In this document: positions 1 to 8,199 of the stretch, one piece after another | Layout: each line of letters begins with the position of its first letter | Position numbering within the stretch: position 1 is the stretch's first letter | Assembly: GCF_934636665.1 (NCBI RefSeq) | Contig: NZ_CAKUAT010000012.1 | Span: 20,460-84,459, forward strand | DNA: 64,000 nucleotides | Reading direction: 5' to 3' | Source of the DNA: an uncultured Senegalimassilia sp. | Lineage (GTDB): Bacteria > Actinomycetota > Coriobacteriia > Coriobacteriales > Eggerthellaceae | Translations under genes and position numbers: made by a program | The notes under the pieces: model-generated | Database searches by the model: none | Seen by the model: the letters and a program-made list of their open reading frames with translations, nothing else | What the model was told of the DNA's origin: nothing

Positions 1-197
1 TCCCTTTCCAATCTTTCATATTCACTGGCGGTGACCTGGCCCTTGCCTCGTGCCTGCCTGGCGGTGATTATCCCGTACCCGTCGGCTGCGATGTCGTATA
101 TGTCGTCGAAATGTGGGAAAAGGTTCTTGCCGAACGTGCATCCTTCGGACGCCGCCAGAGAGATGGTTGCCGCCGCCGTTTCGAGGCGACGCGACAA
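1..197 (-). CDS. partial AbiEi-like antitoxin N-terminus (runs off window)
   Basis: Reading leftward from just after the stop of the neighbouring gene, one frame stays open to the window edge and gives a protein-like sequence containing FDDIYDIAADGYGIITARQA. That pattern resembles the N-terminal winged-helix segment of AbiEi-type (type IV) antitoxins, where a domain of this kind precedes the self-repressing antitoxin body. No ATG lies in this frame; the TTG at 197 follows a GGGAGA stretch and is the best start, 5 nt beyond the upstream gene's stop, so the two genes look co-transcribed. About 65 residues are visible, too few to be certain. An unrelated helix-turn-helix protein is possible. Confidence 0.45.
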   Translation of the reverse strand, partial: MSRRLETAAATISLAASEGCTFGKNLFPHFDDIYDIAADGYGIITARQARGKGQVTASEYERLER

Positions 198-202
198 CGC
201 AT

Positions 203-2263
203 CTACTTTTCTCCCGCGGCCAACTCTTCGACAAGATTGAGAACGCTTTCGTCGTAATAAGGCCAGTCCACAAAGTTTTCGAGGTGCCCGCGACCCGTGG
301 TCGCCGACAGCTCGTCGTTGATCTTGAGCGTGACGGCGATAAGCAAGGTCAGCATTCGATAGTAGTCGGCTCGGAATTCTTCTGAGTTCGGGTCGACGAT
401 TGGGGAATGCGCGTGGTCGTATCTGTTTCGGAGGCCCTGGGAGTTGGAAAACGTGGCGTCGTTGAACATGTAGTCGAGATAGGCGCTCTCGTCCGGGGTG
501 AAGAGTTTCTCGCTATACGAGAGCATCCCATCCGAAACGAGGCTTTCGACGATGGCCAGGCCATCGCTTCCGCGTCCTTGGAGGGATACGGCCCCGTTGT
601 CCCAGGCTGCTTTTAGACAGTCTGCGCGGGGCGTAGGGGAGAGGGCTTCGGTCTCGTCGTCCATGCAGGCGAGTTTGCTGTCGATTAGACGGTGAATTAG
701 GTCGGTGTATATCGGGTTGTAGTCGCCAACGAAGACCTCGGTCTTCCGCATCAGCTCGTAGAAGCACCGCGCCTTGTCATCGTGCCCGCGCCTGTATGTC
801 AGCATGCACTGGTCGGAGAACAGGGACGTTGCGTATTGATCGAAATCGGAGCCGGCGATCGCGTATTTACGCTCAGAGAGCGCCTTGAGGTCGCCAAACG
901 ACTTGAAGGTTACGTAGGGGAAGTAGTCCCCGTCGATTCGCCCTGCCGTCGAATAGATCGAATAGGATTTGGCGGCGCGCTCGATTTCGGGCCCTATCGA
1001 CTTGCATTTGTCGAGCCACGATGCTCCGTCGGCCGGTAAGGCCAGCGTGAACCCGTCGATGGAGTACTCTTCGGCAAAATAGACGTTGTACGCCCATTCG
1101 ATTGCCCGCTCGAGCTTCGCCCCGCGGCTTTCGAGGAAGTGCGAGTATGCGACGACTTCGGTATAAGAGAGCGACTCCCTCATGTTCGAAGCCATGTTAG
1201 TCCTGTATTCGCCCAGCACGCGCGACCCCAGCGTGGCAAGCAGCCCGCTTTCCTCGTGCGCGTGCGCGGGCATGGACATGAACCCGTCGTTGTCTACGAT
1301 GTCCAGCAGATACCTGCAGTTGTTCATGACGGTTGCGTGGTCGGTGAACTTTTCGAGCCATCTCTCGCTAAAGCTGTAAATCAATGTGAAGCCATCGCGC
1401 TCTATGCCCTTGCACGCTACTTGCTCGGGGTCGATTCGGACCCCGGCTCCGTATTCGAGCCCGGCCCCTTGCCCGAACATCGTCTCCATGGCGGCATCGC
1501 ATGCCCGCTTTGCTTGCACTTTGACGTGAGGCGATGGGGAGAACTCGCATTTGCTCGAGCCGGAGGGCCAATTGAAGAGGGCTTCCTCGTAATTGGGGTT
1601 GGCTCGTTGGTCGCCGAGGTAATCGGCCATTATGGAGTCGAAGTCGTCTTGGGAAAGGCTCTTTGGGAGGAAGATGCCATCGGGATCACCGGATTTCGTC
1701 GCGTATTCGCGAATCAGGAGCTCAGCCGAGAAATACGGGTTGTCGATCAGGGATTCTCTGATTTCGGCATCGAACATCCCAACGATTTTCTTGTTCGCCA
1801 AGATGCCGGGCAGGCATTCAACATGCCGCGAAAGGAGGACGCTGAGCTTCTCGCCGCAGATTAGCTTCTCCGCACCGCATGAGCACAACAGGTCCCAGAA
1901 TTGATCGGCGTATTGCACCTCCATGTCCTCGTAGGCCTCGACGATGCTCGAGGAAGAGAGCCTCTCTCTTACGTAGCGGCAAGCGCTCGAGAATAGATTC
2001 GAAGCGACCTCGATGGCGTTGGCGACATCGGTTCCTTCGAACAGTTCGGGAATTGTTTCGAGGGTAAGCTTGAGCTGATGGACCTCTATCGCGTCGTTGA
2101 TCGTCTTGATTCGAAGACTGCTCCCTGTTTCTATGATTTGGAGGCATCTCTCCCTGAAAGCGCCAGCAGCAAGATCGTTGCGGTCATAGCAGATGATTCT
2201 CTCGTGATTGAATTCTCTCAATGCGGGCCTTTCTCGCGTAGGACGCAGCGCCATTGGGCGCAT
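203..2263 (-). CDS. large uncharacterised protein with C-terminal HEPN-like motif
   Basis: A 686-residue protein I cannot assign firmly. No signal peptide or membrane segment is visible. The last 80 residues contain LRNRYDHAHS (about residues 610-620), an R-x4-H arrangement like the catalytic motif of HEPN ribonucleases and like the C-termini of DUF4209/Apea-type proteins. The rest is mixed helical sequence without obvious repeats. The start is uncertain: the ATG at 2263 gives an Arg/Pro-rich leader, and clearly protein-like sequence begins around TINDAIEVHQL. It sits in a run of defence and toxin-antitoxin genes, immediately followed by an AbiEi-like gene, so a role in phage defence is an inference from motif and context. 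Confidence 0.75.
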   Translation of the reverse strand: MRPMALRPTRERPALREFNHERIICYDRNDLAAGAFRERCLQIIETGSSLRIKTINDAIEVHQLKLTLETIPELFEGTDVANAIEVASNLFSSACRYVRERLSSSSIVEAYEDMEVQYADQFWDLLCSCGAEKLICGEKLSVLLSRHVECLPGILANKKIVGMFDAEIRESLIDNPYFSAELLIREYATKSGDPDGIFLPKSLSQDDFDSIMADYLGDQRANPNYEEALFNWPSGSSKCEFSPSPHVKVQAKRACDAAMETMFGQGAGLEYGAGVRIDPEQVACKGIERDGFTLIYSFSERWLEKFTDHATVMNNCRYLLDIVDNDGFMSMPAHAHEESGLLATLGSRVLGEYRTNMASNMRESLSYTEVVAYSHFLESRGAKLERAIEWAYNVYFAEEYSIDGFTLALPADGASWLDKCKSIGPEIERAAKSYSIYSTAGRIDGDYFPYVTFKSFGDLKALSERKYAIAGSDFDQYATSLFSDQCMLTYRRGHDDKARCFYELMRKTEVFVGDYNPIYTDLIHRLIDSKLACMDDETEALSPTPRADCLKAAWDNGAVSLQGRGSDGLAIVESLVSDGMLSYSEKLFTPDESAYLDYMFNDATFSNSQGLRNRYDHAHSPIVDPNSEEFRADYYRMLTLLIAVTLKINDELSATTGRGHLENFVDWPYYDESVLNLVEELAAGEK

Positions 2264-2380
2264 CTATGCTGGGCATCCCCATCTTCGTTGCAGCTTGCCA
2301 AATGGGAGGTTGGTATACGGTGGAGGCGCGGGGCGGCTTGACCCTGCTGCGGCTCCGGCAAAACAGCCTCGGTGCGAGGC

Positions 2381-2428
2381 GGCTACTGGGAAGAACTTCG
2401 CAGTAGCCGGGAAGAACTTCACAGTAGC
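2381..2428. promoter_or_regulatory. operator-like tandem/inverted repeat
   Basis: Two direct 20-bp repeats differing at one base lie at 2388-2407 and 2409-2428, each centred on GAAGAACTTC. The first is enclosed by perfect 8-bp inverted arms GGCTACTG/CAGTAGCC (2381-2408). The array lies between the winged-helix gene ending at 2428 and the 686-residue gene starting near 2263, both leftward, so it may be an operator for the latter. The repeated palindromic layout is typical of repressor binding sites. Confidence 0.45.
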
Positions 2429-2817
2429 TACGAGATGAAACGATCGTCGTTCGGAAGGCGGTAGAACTGGCCGGGGTCGTGCGCGTTCTTGCCGACCCAC
2501 TCGAGCAGCCCCCGTTCTGACAGCCTTTTCAAAGCGGCCGAGGCGGCACGCCTGGTGATTTGGGCGCTCTCGACGAGCGCGCCCGTCGAGACGGTCCCGT
2601 TGGCCGCAGCGAGTTCCATGGCCTTGCGCTTGCTCTTCCCTAGCTTGCCGAGCGAGGCGCCCCAGGCGGCGTCGGCGTCGGCGACCGCGGGTGTCTTGGG
2701 CTCGGCATCCGCACCGTCTTCCGCGACCGTCGCCTGTGCCCCGGGGCGCTCGAAGCGTATCACGGTGGAGCTGACGTCCTGGCGGTAGCTGAACGATGCA
2801 CCTGCCGTGTCACACAC
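2428..2817 (-). CDS. winged-helix DNA-binding protein, probably a C-terminal gene remnant
   Basis: A 129-residue protein whose last 65 residues form a MarR-like winged helix (KRKAMELAAANGTVSTGAL, then SAALKRLSERGLLEWVGKN). The first 60 residues are low-complexity Ala/Asp/Glu with a short segment, YRQDVSSTVIRFERP. This looks like the tail of AlbA_2/Schlafen-type ATP-binding regulators, which end in such a winged helix after the ATP-binding region. If so, this is the stump of a larger gene cut at the 5' side. Just upstream is the two-hairpin element that terminates the Abi_2 gene, so it either has its own promoter or is not expressed. Confidence 0.5.
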   Translation of the reverse strand: MCDTAGASFSYRQDVSSTVIRFERPGAQATVAEDGADAEPKTPAVADADAAWGASLGKLGKSKRKAMELAAANGTVSTGALVESAQITRRAASAALKRLSERGLLEWVGKNAHDPGQFYRLPNDDRFIS

Positions 2818-2823
2818 CCTATA

Positions 2824-2882
2824 TAAAAAACTAGGCGGAACCGCTTTCGCGACCCCGCCTTACAAAACCCGTGGGTTTTTCT
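2824..2882 (-). ncRNA. two-hairpin RNA-like element / terminator, copy 1
   Basis: On the minus strand a short hairpin (AAAACCC, AC, GGGTTTT) is followed by GTAA, then a GC-rich hairpin opening GGCGG and closing GGTTCCGCC around TCGCGAAAGC, then TAGTTTTTT. The architecture is that of an intrinsic terminator with an extra 5' hairpin. It lies 22 nt beyond the stop of the Abi_2 gene. A second copy at 5468-5523 keeps stems, spacer and U-tract with substitutions. Abi_2/AbiF genes are known to be accompanied by a structured RNA, so a small RNA rather than a plain terminator is possible; that RNA is usually described upstream of the gene, which argues for caution. Confidence 0.5.
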
Positions 2883-2903
2883 GTCTGAGACCATTATGCC
2901 TCA

Positions 2904-3866
2904 TTAGAACCAGCTGTCAATCAGCTTCGCCAGAAAATCCAGGGACGAGCGGACGGTGTCGTTGGCGTTGAGAAGCTCGGACGTCTCGCCCATCCTGGCT
3001 TTGAGCGTCGCCATGTCCCCGACTGCGCGCCGCTTCCCGGAGCCCTCGGGCACGATTCGGGAATGCAGGTACATCAGAGTTGCTATCTGCTTGAGCCTCG
3101 GGTTCCTCATCTTCGCTGTTCTGACCCTGTGCGAGAGGCCGGTCCTTGCAAGCGCCCTCTCAACGTCGGCGTTGGACTCGACTGCGCCGCCTTTGATTTC
3201 GAAACCGTTTATCAGGTTCGACGAGTGCGCGCACGCGTTGCGGACGAACTGTGCCTGGCGCAGCATGTAGTGCTCGTCTTCCATGGCCGGGTCGGCCCAT
3301 CGGTTCGCGCAGAAGAGGTACAGGCTCGCGAAGCTGCCGAACGAGAACAGTTCCATGAGCACCCAAGTCGGCATGGCGTCGGGCCTGCTGCCGTATCGTC
3401 TGACGAGTGCCCCGCAGTACGCGTCGTTCTCGAGCGACTTGATGTCGCCCTCGCGCCGGCGGCGCTCGTTGTGGTTGAGGCTCGCCATGTAGTCCGCCGC
3501 GATAGAGTAGCCGTCCTCGTCTTCATGCTCGGTAGCGATGCGGACAAGCTTCGTGCGCGCGGCGTGCTCGACGTCGAGCGTCAGCGGCAGCAACGCGTAA
3601 CGCAGGTCGCGGTCAAGCGATGCGAGCGCCCGCAGGTGGCCGAAATCGAGGTTGACGTACTGCCCGTCGCGCTCGCCGCCGACGCGCTTGTCGAACAGGA
3701 CGCGGTAGGCTGCCAGCTTGAAGTAGTAGGTGCGGTTGGAGAGGTAGGCGGCGGCCTCGTCCTCGGAGCAGAGGTCGAACGTGACGCCCTTCGCTTTGAG
3801 GTGGGCAATCTGCTTGTCAACTGTGAGCATGGCCTTGCGCTGCTCGATATTGCCGCTTTCCGTCAT
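2904..3866 (-). CDS. Abi family protein (Abi_2, AbiD/AbiF type)
   Basis: A 320-residue protein of the Abi_2 family (abortive infection AbiD/AbiF), now understood as HEPN-fold RNases. Visible marks are LTVDKQIAHLKAKGV near the N-terminus, the family block LSNRTYYFKLAAYR, and a HEPN R-x4-H motif FVRNACAH near residue 210. The start is the ATG at 3866, which follows AAAGGATGGGGA; an upstream ATG at 3905 lacks a ribosome-binding site. Length fits the family. It stands alone, with a structured repeat element 3' of it and the composite hairpin element (4008-4046) about 140 nt upstream. Predicted role: dormant cytoplasmic RNase that causes abortive infection when released. Confidence 0.88.
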   Translation of the reverse strand: MTESGNIEQRKAMLTVDKQIAHLKAKGVTFDLCSEDEAAAYLSNRTYYFKLAAYRVLFDKRVGGERDGQYVNLDFGHLRALASLDRDLRYALLPLTLDVEHAARTKLVRIATEHEDEDGYSIAADYMASLNHNERRRREGDIKSLENDAYCGALVRRYGSRPDAMPTWVLMELFSFGSFASLYLFCANRWADPAMEDEHYMLRQAQFVRNACAHSSNLINGFEIKGGAVESNADVERALARTGLSHRVRTAKMRNPRLKQIATLMYLHSRIVPEGSGKRRAVGDMATLKARMGETSELLNANDTVRSSLDFLAKLIDSWF

Positions 3867-3996
3867 TCCCCATCCTTTCGCTCCGGTGTTCGGAAGATTA
3901 TACAAGCCTGTGGCGACTTTGACGGTCGCGTTCTGATGGGGCGGTAAGGCGCCTTGTCTCTCGGCTAGATCTCATCGATTTCTTTTGCCCTAAGCG

Positions 3997-4240
3997 TATT
4001 TGTGAAGAATCGTCTCATTGGGAAACGGGTCCCAATGAGACGATTTTGACATCAGTTATAGGGGGAGCGGCATGCTCTGCATGCTTGAAACATCGCATCG
4101 TTTCGGCTCTCTTGTGCGTCCCATCAAGCCTGAATTGCCCTGCCGGAATCATCGATGATGCCCGTCACCTGCGCAAAATCCCTGCACGACCTTGCATTTT
4201 CGTCTTGACAAAAGGGATGACGCTCGTAGGCCTTTGGCCT
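3997..4240 (+). repeat. composite hairpin + sugar-transferase-tail element, copy 1
   Basis: A perfect 15-bp stem with loop lies at 4008-4046 (AATCGTCTCATTGGG and its complement), followed on the plus strand by TTTT. About 145 nt later comes CTGCACGACCTTGC and then TCTTGACAAAAGGGATGA, which reads FVLTKGM, the entry to the conserved tail of bacterial sugar transferases; here that tail decays within about 10 codons. The same order of hairpin, spacer and transferase-tail junction recurs near 7577-7962 and 28069-28432. This copy lies upstream of the divergent Abi_2 gene. Confidence 0.7.
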
Positions 4241-4297
4241 ACGAGCGTCGGCTAGTGTCCTACGCGTTGGGCATCAAGATCCAGACGGGCATGCACG

Positions 4298-4633
4298 TCA
4301 CTCCCCGGCCCTGAAGGGGATCATGCCGCTCGCGACGGTCTCGAGGGCGAGGATCCTGACGGCGACGGAGAACGATATCCCCATGCCTGCCAGAACGGCC
4401 ATGGCCTCCTCGGCGACCTCCTCCGGCAGCCTTACCGACGTCACGGCGGTCTTGCCCGACATCTCGAAGTCGACCGACCTGACCTCAAAGGGAATGGCCC
4501 GCTTCCGAACGAGCTGGTAGGCGAAGCTCTTCACCGCCGACGTGTAGTCCAGGCCTATGCCCTCGAGCGTTCTCGAGAACTCGTCCTTGAGGTTGGTGTC
4601 GATTCTCGCGGACACCTTTTTGCATGCGCGCAT
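4298..4633 (-). CDS. tandem RelB/DinJ-type antitoxin
   Basis: A 111-residue protein with two successive ribbon-helix-helix domains of the RelB/DinJ kind: residues about 6-45 (VSARIDTNLKDEFSRTLEGI, then AIPFEV) and about 66-106 (TSVRLPEEVAEEAMAVLAGM, then MIPFRAGE). Such proteins normally have one N-terminal domain that dimerises and represses its operon, with a C-terminal tail that blocks a RelE/YafQ toxin. Here the second copy replaces the toxin-binding tail. The start is the ATG at 4633, preceded by GGAAGAGGAG. No RelE/YafQ toxin gene follows on the same strand, so this is either an orphan antitoxin or a pure DNA-binding repressor carrying its own dimer. Confidence 0.75.
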   Translation of the reverse strand: MRACKKVSARIDTNLKDEFSRTLEGIGLDYTSAVKSFAYQLVRKRAIPFEVRSVDFEMSGKTAVTSVRLPEEVAEEAMAVLAGMGISFSVAVRILALETVASGMIPFRAGE

Positions 4634-5467
4634 CTCCTCTTCCTTCCTGTTGCCGCCTTCGCTGCCGGGGCTTGCGCATCTCCGGTTCGCCGGAGCCTCC
4701 ACTCAGTGGCGCCGCCCGGCGCTTTTTGGACATCGGGTCCCGACAGGCGGCGAGGGCCGTCGAGCGGAGGTTCCCCTCGATGCCGATCGGCCTGCCGCCG
4801 ATGCAAGGCCCCCTTGCTCGGCTTGGATGCCGCCGTGCGCGGGCACGAGGAGGGAGGGGCGGATTCGCGAAGGCCCGGCAGGGCCGGCACCTCCACCGAT
4901 TTCCGGATCTGGCCGCAGGCCGTTCGGGAACCTGTGGAGATGTCGCGCGTGCGCCCCGCAGCGACGAGGTCTGCGCAACAGCCCCCGCGGCGGATGAGCG
5001 GCTGCCGGCCGGAGGGGTTGCAAGGGGAGGAGGCGAGGAACGCTCCCCTTGCCATGGGACCGGCGGGCGTGTGCTCGGGATGGTTGCTCGACTGGCAGGA
5101 CGCAGCGAAGGCGGACGACGGCCAGCGGGCAGGTCCTCGACCCCGCTGCCGAGCGTGTTATTTACGCGGCATGGGCTCCTGGCCAGGCATGCTGCTTCAA
5201 AGGCGTCCTTGCCGATTCGCTTCTTGGCGTGCGTCAACTGTGCTGCCGAAAAGGACGCGTGCCTTGCAGTTGTCGGATCGTCGAGGCTTGCACCTCGCCA
5301 TTTCTTCATCTGGACCAATAGTTATCGAACGTCTCAATCCGCATATAGACGAGTCGGATGATCGGGGCTGCTGGAGACGGGCTCCGTTTGCGCCTCGGGG
5401 TTTGGCCTGCTGCCCGGCGTGCTTTGCATGCTGCCTGCGTTCCTGGGGAACACGCCGCTGTTGGGCG
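4634..5467. other. GC-rich stretch without a supportable gene
   Basis: Several overlapping open frames exist on both strands, but none has recognisable domains or a convincing ribosome-binding site; the Pro/Arg/Ala-rich translations look like GC-driven open frames. The minus-strand frame beginning near 5318 has a somewhat protein-like first 55 residues (AQLTHAKKRIGKDAFEAACL), which might be the remnant of a coding sequence. I can assign nothing further. Confidence 0.5.
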
Positions 5468-5523
5468 AAAAATAGGCGGAACCGCTTTGCGATTCCGCCA
5501 TACAAGGCCCGTGTGCCTTTTCT
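5468..5523 (-). ncRNA. two-hairpin RNA-like element / terminator, copy 2
   Basis: On the minus strand: hairpin AAGGC, ACACGG, GCCTT; spacer GTAT; then a GC-rich hairpin opening GGCGGAATCGC and closing GCGGTTCCGCC; then TATTTTT. This is the same architecture as the element at 2824-2882, with several substitutions that preserve pairing. No Abi_2 gene flanks this copy: the nearest genes are the DUF4411 gene to the right and the tandem antitoxin to the left. It may be an intrinsic terminator for the DUF4411 operon or the relic of a lost module. Confidence 0.5.
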
Positions 5524-5659
5524 GCTTGCTTGACGTTATGAATCACCGGCATCGACGGTCGACGGGTTTTGCCTGGAAAGCCCAAACATACGCTTAGGAG
5601 GTGTCATGGGCGTCCGGTCGGCCTTGCCGCGATGGGCCCAGCCTCGCTTTTCTGAGTCT

Positions 5660-6187
5660 CTAGCTTTGGGCTTTGTTTTTCGAGTAGACGAAGCGGGCTT
5701 GCTCTGAGCGGAGAAACTCAATGACGTTGACGTGGTGGACGTCGAAGTGGTCGCAGACGTCCACCAACGACGCCTTCTTCTTGCTGGGCTTCGGAGCCTC
5801 CTGCGTGACGACGCAGCCACCGTGCGCCATCGCGTATGCGACGAGCCAGGGGTCTGCAACCGTCTCGGCGAGGAAGTCCGAGGCGACGTTCGGCTTGTAG
5901 TCGCCTCGGACGTATTCCGCAACCTTCATGTACGCCTTCACCACCTCGGCATCGCCGAGGCTGTCTTTGAAGGATGACCGTTCGAGGTTGCCCTTTACCC
6001 AATCGGACAGGTCATCGCCGCCGACGACGAGCTCGTCGTAGACATGGCGAATGCTGAGAGACCGCTCTGCGTTGAAGTCGTCGACCATGAAGTCCCAGAA
6101 GCCGGGGCAGATGTCGAACGCGTAGTAGCGGTTCTTCGACTCGATGAACGCGTTGGAATCGATCAGGTAAGGCGGGTAAGGCGCCAC
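5660..6187 (-). CDS. DUF4411 family PIN-like protein (toxin partner of ImmA/IrrE)
   Basis: A 175-residue protein of the DUF4411 family, which has a PIN-like nuclease fold. It opens with YLIDSNAFIESKNRYYAFDI, where the early Asp matches the first PIN acidic residue, and has VADPWLVAYAMAHGGCVVTQE near residue 110, the later acidic site and beta-strand. Start is a GTG whose first base overlaps the last base of the upstream ImmA/IrrE stop codon, so the two are translationally coupled. DUF4411 genes commonly follow ImmA/IrrE-XRE genes and the pair is treated as a toxin-antitoxin module; DUF4411 would be the nuclease toxin. The two-hairpin element beyond its end may terminate the operon. Confidence 0.8.
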   Translation of the reverse strand: MAPYPPYLIDSNAFIESKNRYYAFDICPGFWDFMVDDFNAERSLSIRHVYDELVVGGDDLSDWVKGNLERSSFKDSLGDAEVVKAYMKVAEYVRGDYKPNVASDFLAETVADPWLVAYAMAHGGCVVTQEAPKPSKKKASLVDVCDHFDVHHVNVIEFLRSEQARFVYSKNKAQS

Positions 6188-7329
6188 TATACGAACATCC
6201 CCTCTCGCTTGTAGTAGTCGGAGAAGCTGCCGGCGCTCATGCCGGTGAGCCGGTAGGCGTCGGAGTAGAGCAGCCTCTCGGACTTGAGGGCCAGGTACAC
6301 GGTCTCGGGGAAGAGCTTGCCGAGATGGTTCTTCTGCAGGGTGTAGAAGGAGGGCCCGGAGGTTTTTGCGCGCTCTCCCTTATTGGGAGACAGGGAGGAC
6401 AGGCGGGCCCTGTAATCGTCCAGCCTCCTGAAGAACTCCGCCTTGCTGATGAGCTTCAGGTCCTTCGCCCTGCGCAGGCACACGATCTCGCTCACCTTGG
6501 TGAAGCGCATCATCTCCTTGATGGCCCCGTCGTTGTCGAACCGGTCGAAGAGGCGGAAGGCCAGGGAGGAGGGGACGAGGAATTCGGCCGCGATCTCGTC
6601 GCAGATGGTCTCATTGCTCTCGTCGAGCTCGGCGTCGTCCAGGCCGCTCTCGTTGAAGAGCAGGTGGGCGAACTCGTGGGCCAGCGTGAACAGCTGGGCG
6701 GAGCGCGCGTCCCTGGTGTTGATGAAGATGACCGGCGCGTAGGCGTCGGTCAGGACGAAGCCTCTGAACTCCTTCACGTCGAGCGTTCTTTTGCTGCTGT
6801 TGCCGACGTAGCTTCCGGCGCAGACGTAGACGCCGGTCGCCTCGATGGCGTCGCGTAGCGCGCGAACGGCGGCGTCGCTGGCCAGGCTCTTCGCCCAGCC
6901 GACCTCGAGATTGATGAGGGAGCGCATGGCGGCCACGCACTCGGCGACGGAGGTCATGCCCTTGCAGCTGCCGACGAAGGAGAGCCTGTCGGCACCGTCG
7001 TCCTCCAGATACTCGGAGAGCCAGTCCTGCCGGGATTGCATCAGGTTGATCGTGTCGTAGAGCTCCGGGCTGGGGTCCTTCGGCGCTTCGGAGGTCACGG
7101 TGCGGAAGTCGGGGATCTGGAGGCCCAGGTCGGGTAGCTCGTCTTCGTAGAAGTACGGCAGCAGGACGTGCGTGGCCTTCGCCAGCTTCTGCATCTGCTT
7201 GGCCGTCGGCTCTGCGTCGCCGGTGACCCACAGGGGCGCCTTCTTGGAGATGCCCGTCATGTCCTCGGGCGTCTTGCCGCAGCGTTTGATGGCCCACTCG
7301 ATAACCGCGGGATTCGGCGTGTCCCTCAT
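6187..7329 (-). CDS. ImmA/IrrE family metallo-endopeptidase (DUF955), antitoxin partner
   Basis: A 380-residue protein whose N-terminal part (NPAVIEWAIKRCGKTPEDM and on) resembles the XRE-like region of ImmA/IrrE regulators, followed by a zinc metallopeptidase domain with the motif LAHEFAHLLFN at residues about 216-226 (HEXXH). The family cleaves repressors or acts as the regulatory half of DUF4411 modules. Start is the ATG at 7329, preceded by AAGGAGGTGAACGCC; longer upstream frames lack such a site. It overlaps the DUF4411 gene by one base. The composite hairpin element lies about 250 nt upstream of its start. Confidence 0.85.
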   Translation of the reverse strand: MRDTPNPAVIEWAIKRCGKTPEDMTGISKKAPLWVTGDAEPTAKQMQKLAKATHVLLPYFYEDELPDLGLQIPDFRTVTSEAPKDPSPELYDTINLMQSRQDWLSEYLEDDGADRLSFVGSCKGMTSVAECVAAMRSLINLEVGWAKSLASDAAVRALRDAIEATGVYVCAGSYVGNSSKRTLDVKEFRGFVLTDAYAPVIFINTRDARSAQLFTLAHEFAHLLFNESGLDDAELDESNETICDEIAAEFLVPSSLAFRLFDRFDNDGAIKEMMRFTKVSEIVCLRRAKDLKLISKAEFFRRLDDYRARLSSLSPNKGERAKTSGPSFYTLQKNHLGKLFPETVYLALKSERLLYSDAYRLTGMSAGSFSDYYKREGMFV

Positions 7330-7576
7330 GGCGTTCACCTCCTTCTTCTGAAGACAACAATATATCGCAATCTCTTGCGTGGCGCAGCGTGCGCGCGGCG
7401 CAGGTTGGCGGAATTCGCATCTCTCCGCCATCTCGCCGCGCACTTTGCCTGCCGAGGACTGCAAATACCATAAGAAGCCTTCTAAGGGCCTGAATTGAGC
7501 ATTATGGGCGTATCCGCAGAAGCGCGCTTTGGCGACTGTCCCCGCGTTTTCATGCGCCTTGATGCCGTTTGTGAAG

Positions 7577-7614
7577 AACCGTCTCATTGGGAAACGGGTC
7601 CCAATGAGACGGTT
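7577..7614. repeat. composite element hairpin, copy 2
   Basis: Perfect stem-loop AACCGTCTCATTGGG with its complement, loop AAACGGG. Relative to copy 1 at 4008-4046 one base pair has changed on both arms (A-T to C-G), so pairing is preserved by compensating substitution. It is preceded by the same TTTGTGAAG. The sugar-transferase tail follows about 155 nt downstream. Confidence 0.75.
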
Positions 7615-7767
7615 TCGGCGGGCATCAAGGGTGGAAATCGGCGCGCTTCGAGCGTTTGGAATACCTCAGCATTTCGATTGCCTTATGCGCTCCTAGTGGC
7701 CCTAAACGACCCGTCGAAATCGCCATCGACCCCCGCTACCTGCGCAAAATCACCTGCACGACCTTGC

Positions 7768-7962
7768 GTTTTCGTCTTGACAAAAGGGATGAGTGTCGTG
7801 GGCCCGCGCCCCGCGCTGCCGAACGAGGTTGCAACCTACAACGACTACCAGCGCCAAAGGCTGCTGGTGAAGCCCGGCATGACATGCTACTGGCAAACCC
7901 GTCGCAATCGCGACTCGATTACCTTCGACGAGTGGGTAGATTTGGACCTGTGGCGGTTCGGC
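7768..7962 (+). pseudogene. C-terminal fragment of a bacterial sugar transferase
   Basis: The plus-strand translation contains GMSVVGPRPALPNEVATY and RQRLLVKPGMTCYWQTRRN, the conserved tail of polyprenyl-phosphate sugar transferases that start exopolysaccharide synthesis (WcaJ/RfbP-type). Everything N-terminal, including the membrane anchor and most of the catalytic domain, is missing. The reading frame enters from unrelated sequence exactly at KGM and leaves into unrelated sequence up to a stop at 8076. The same entry point recurs at 28244 and, degenerately, near 4200, so all three derive from one ancestral junction rather than three independent deletions. Confidence 0.8.
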
Positions 7963-8199
7963 TCTGCTTTCCGCTCTGGTTATTGTGTTATCGAAAAGAG
8001 TGCCTTTCTTGAGAAAGGTATTTGGCATCTAACGGATCAGCAGCATCAGGACTTCTTCTGCGCTTTTTACGGCTAAGGAGTATTGCGTGGGCTGCGAGCG
8101 CCTTAGAGTGATGATGTCGGTTGCAATTTAGGTGACGGCGATGGCGATATGTGAGCTCGTTGATTCGCTTTTGGCATATGCTATTGACCTTGCTTGCAT

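Noticed and set aside
4485..5318. 277-codon minus-strand frame upstream of the tandem antitoxin
   Set aside because: It overlaps the antitoxin in another frame and is Pro/Arg/Ser-rich; only its first 55 residues look faintly protein-like.
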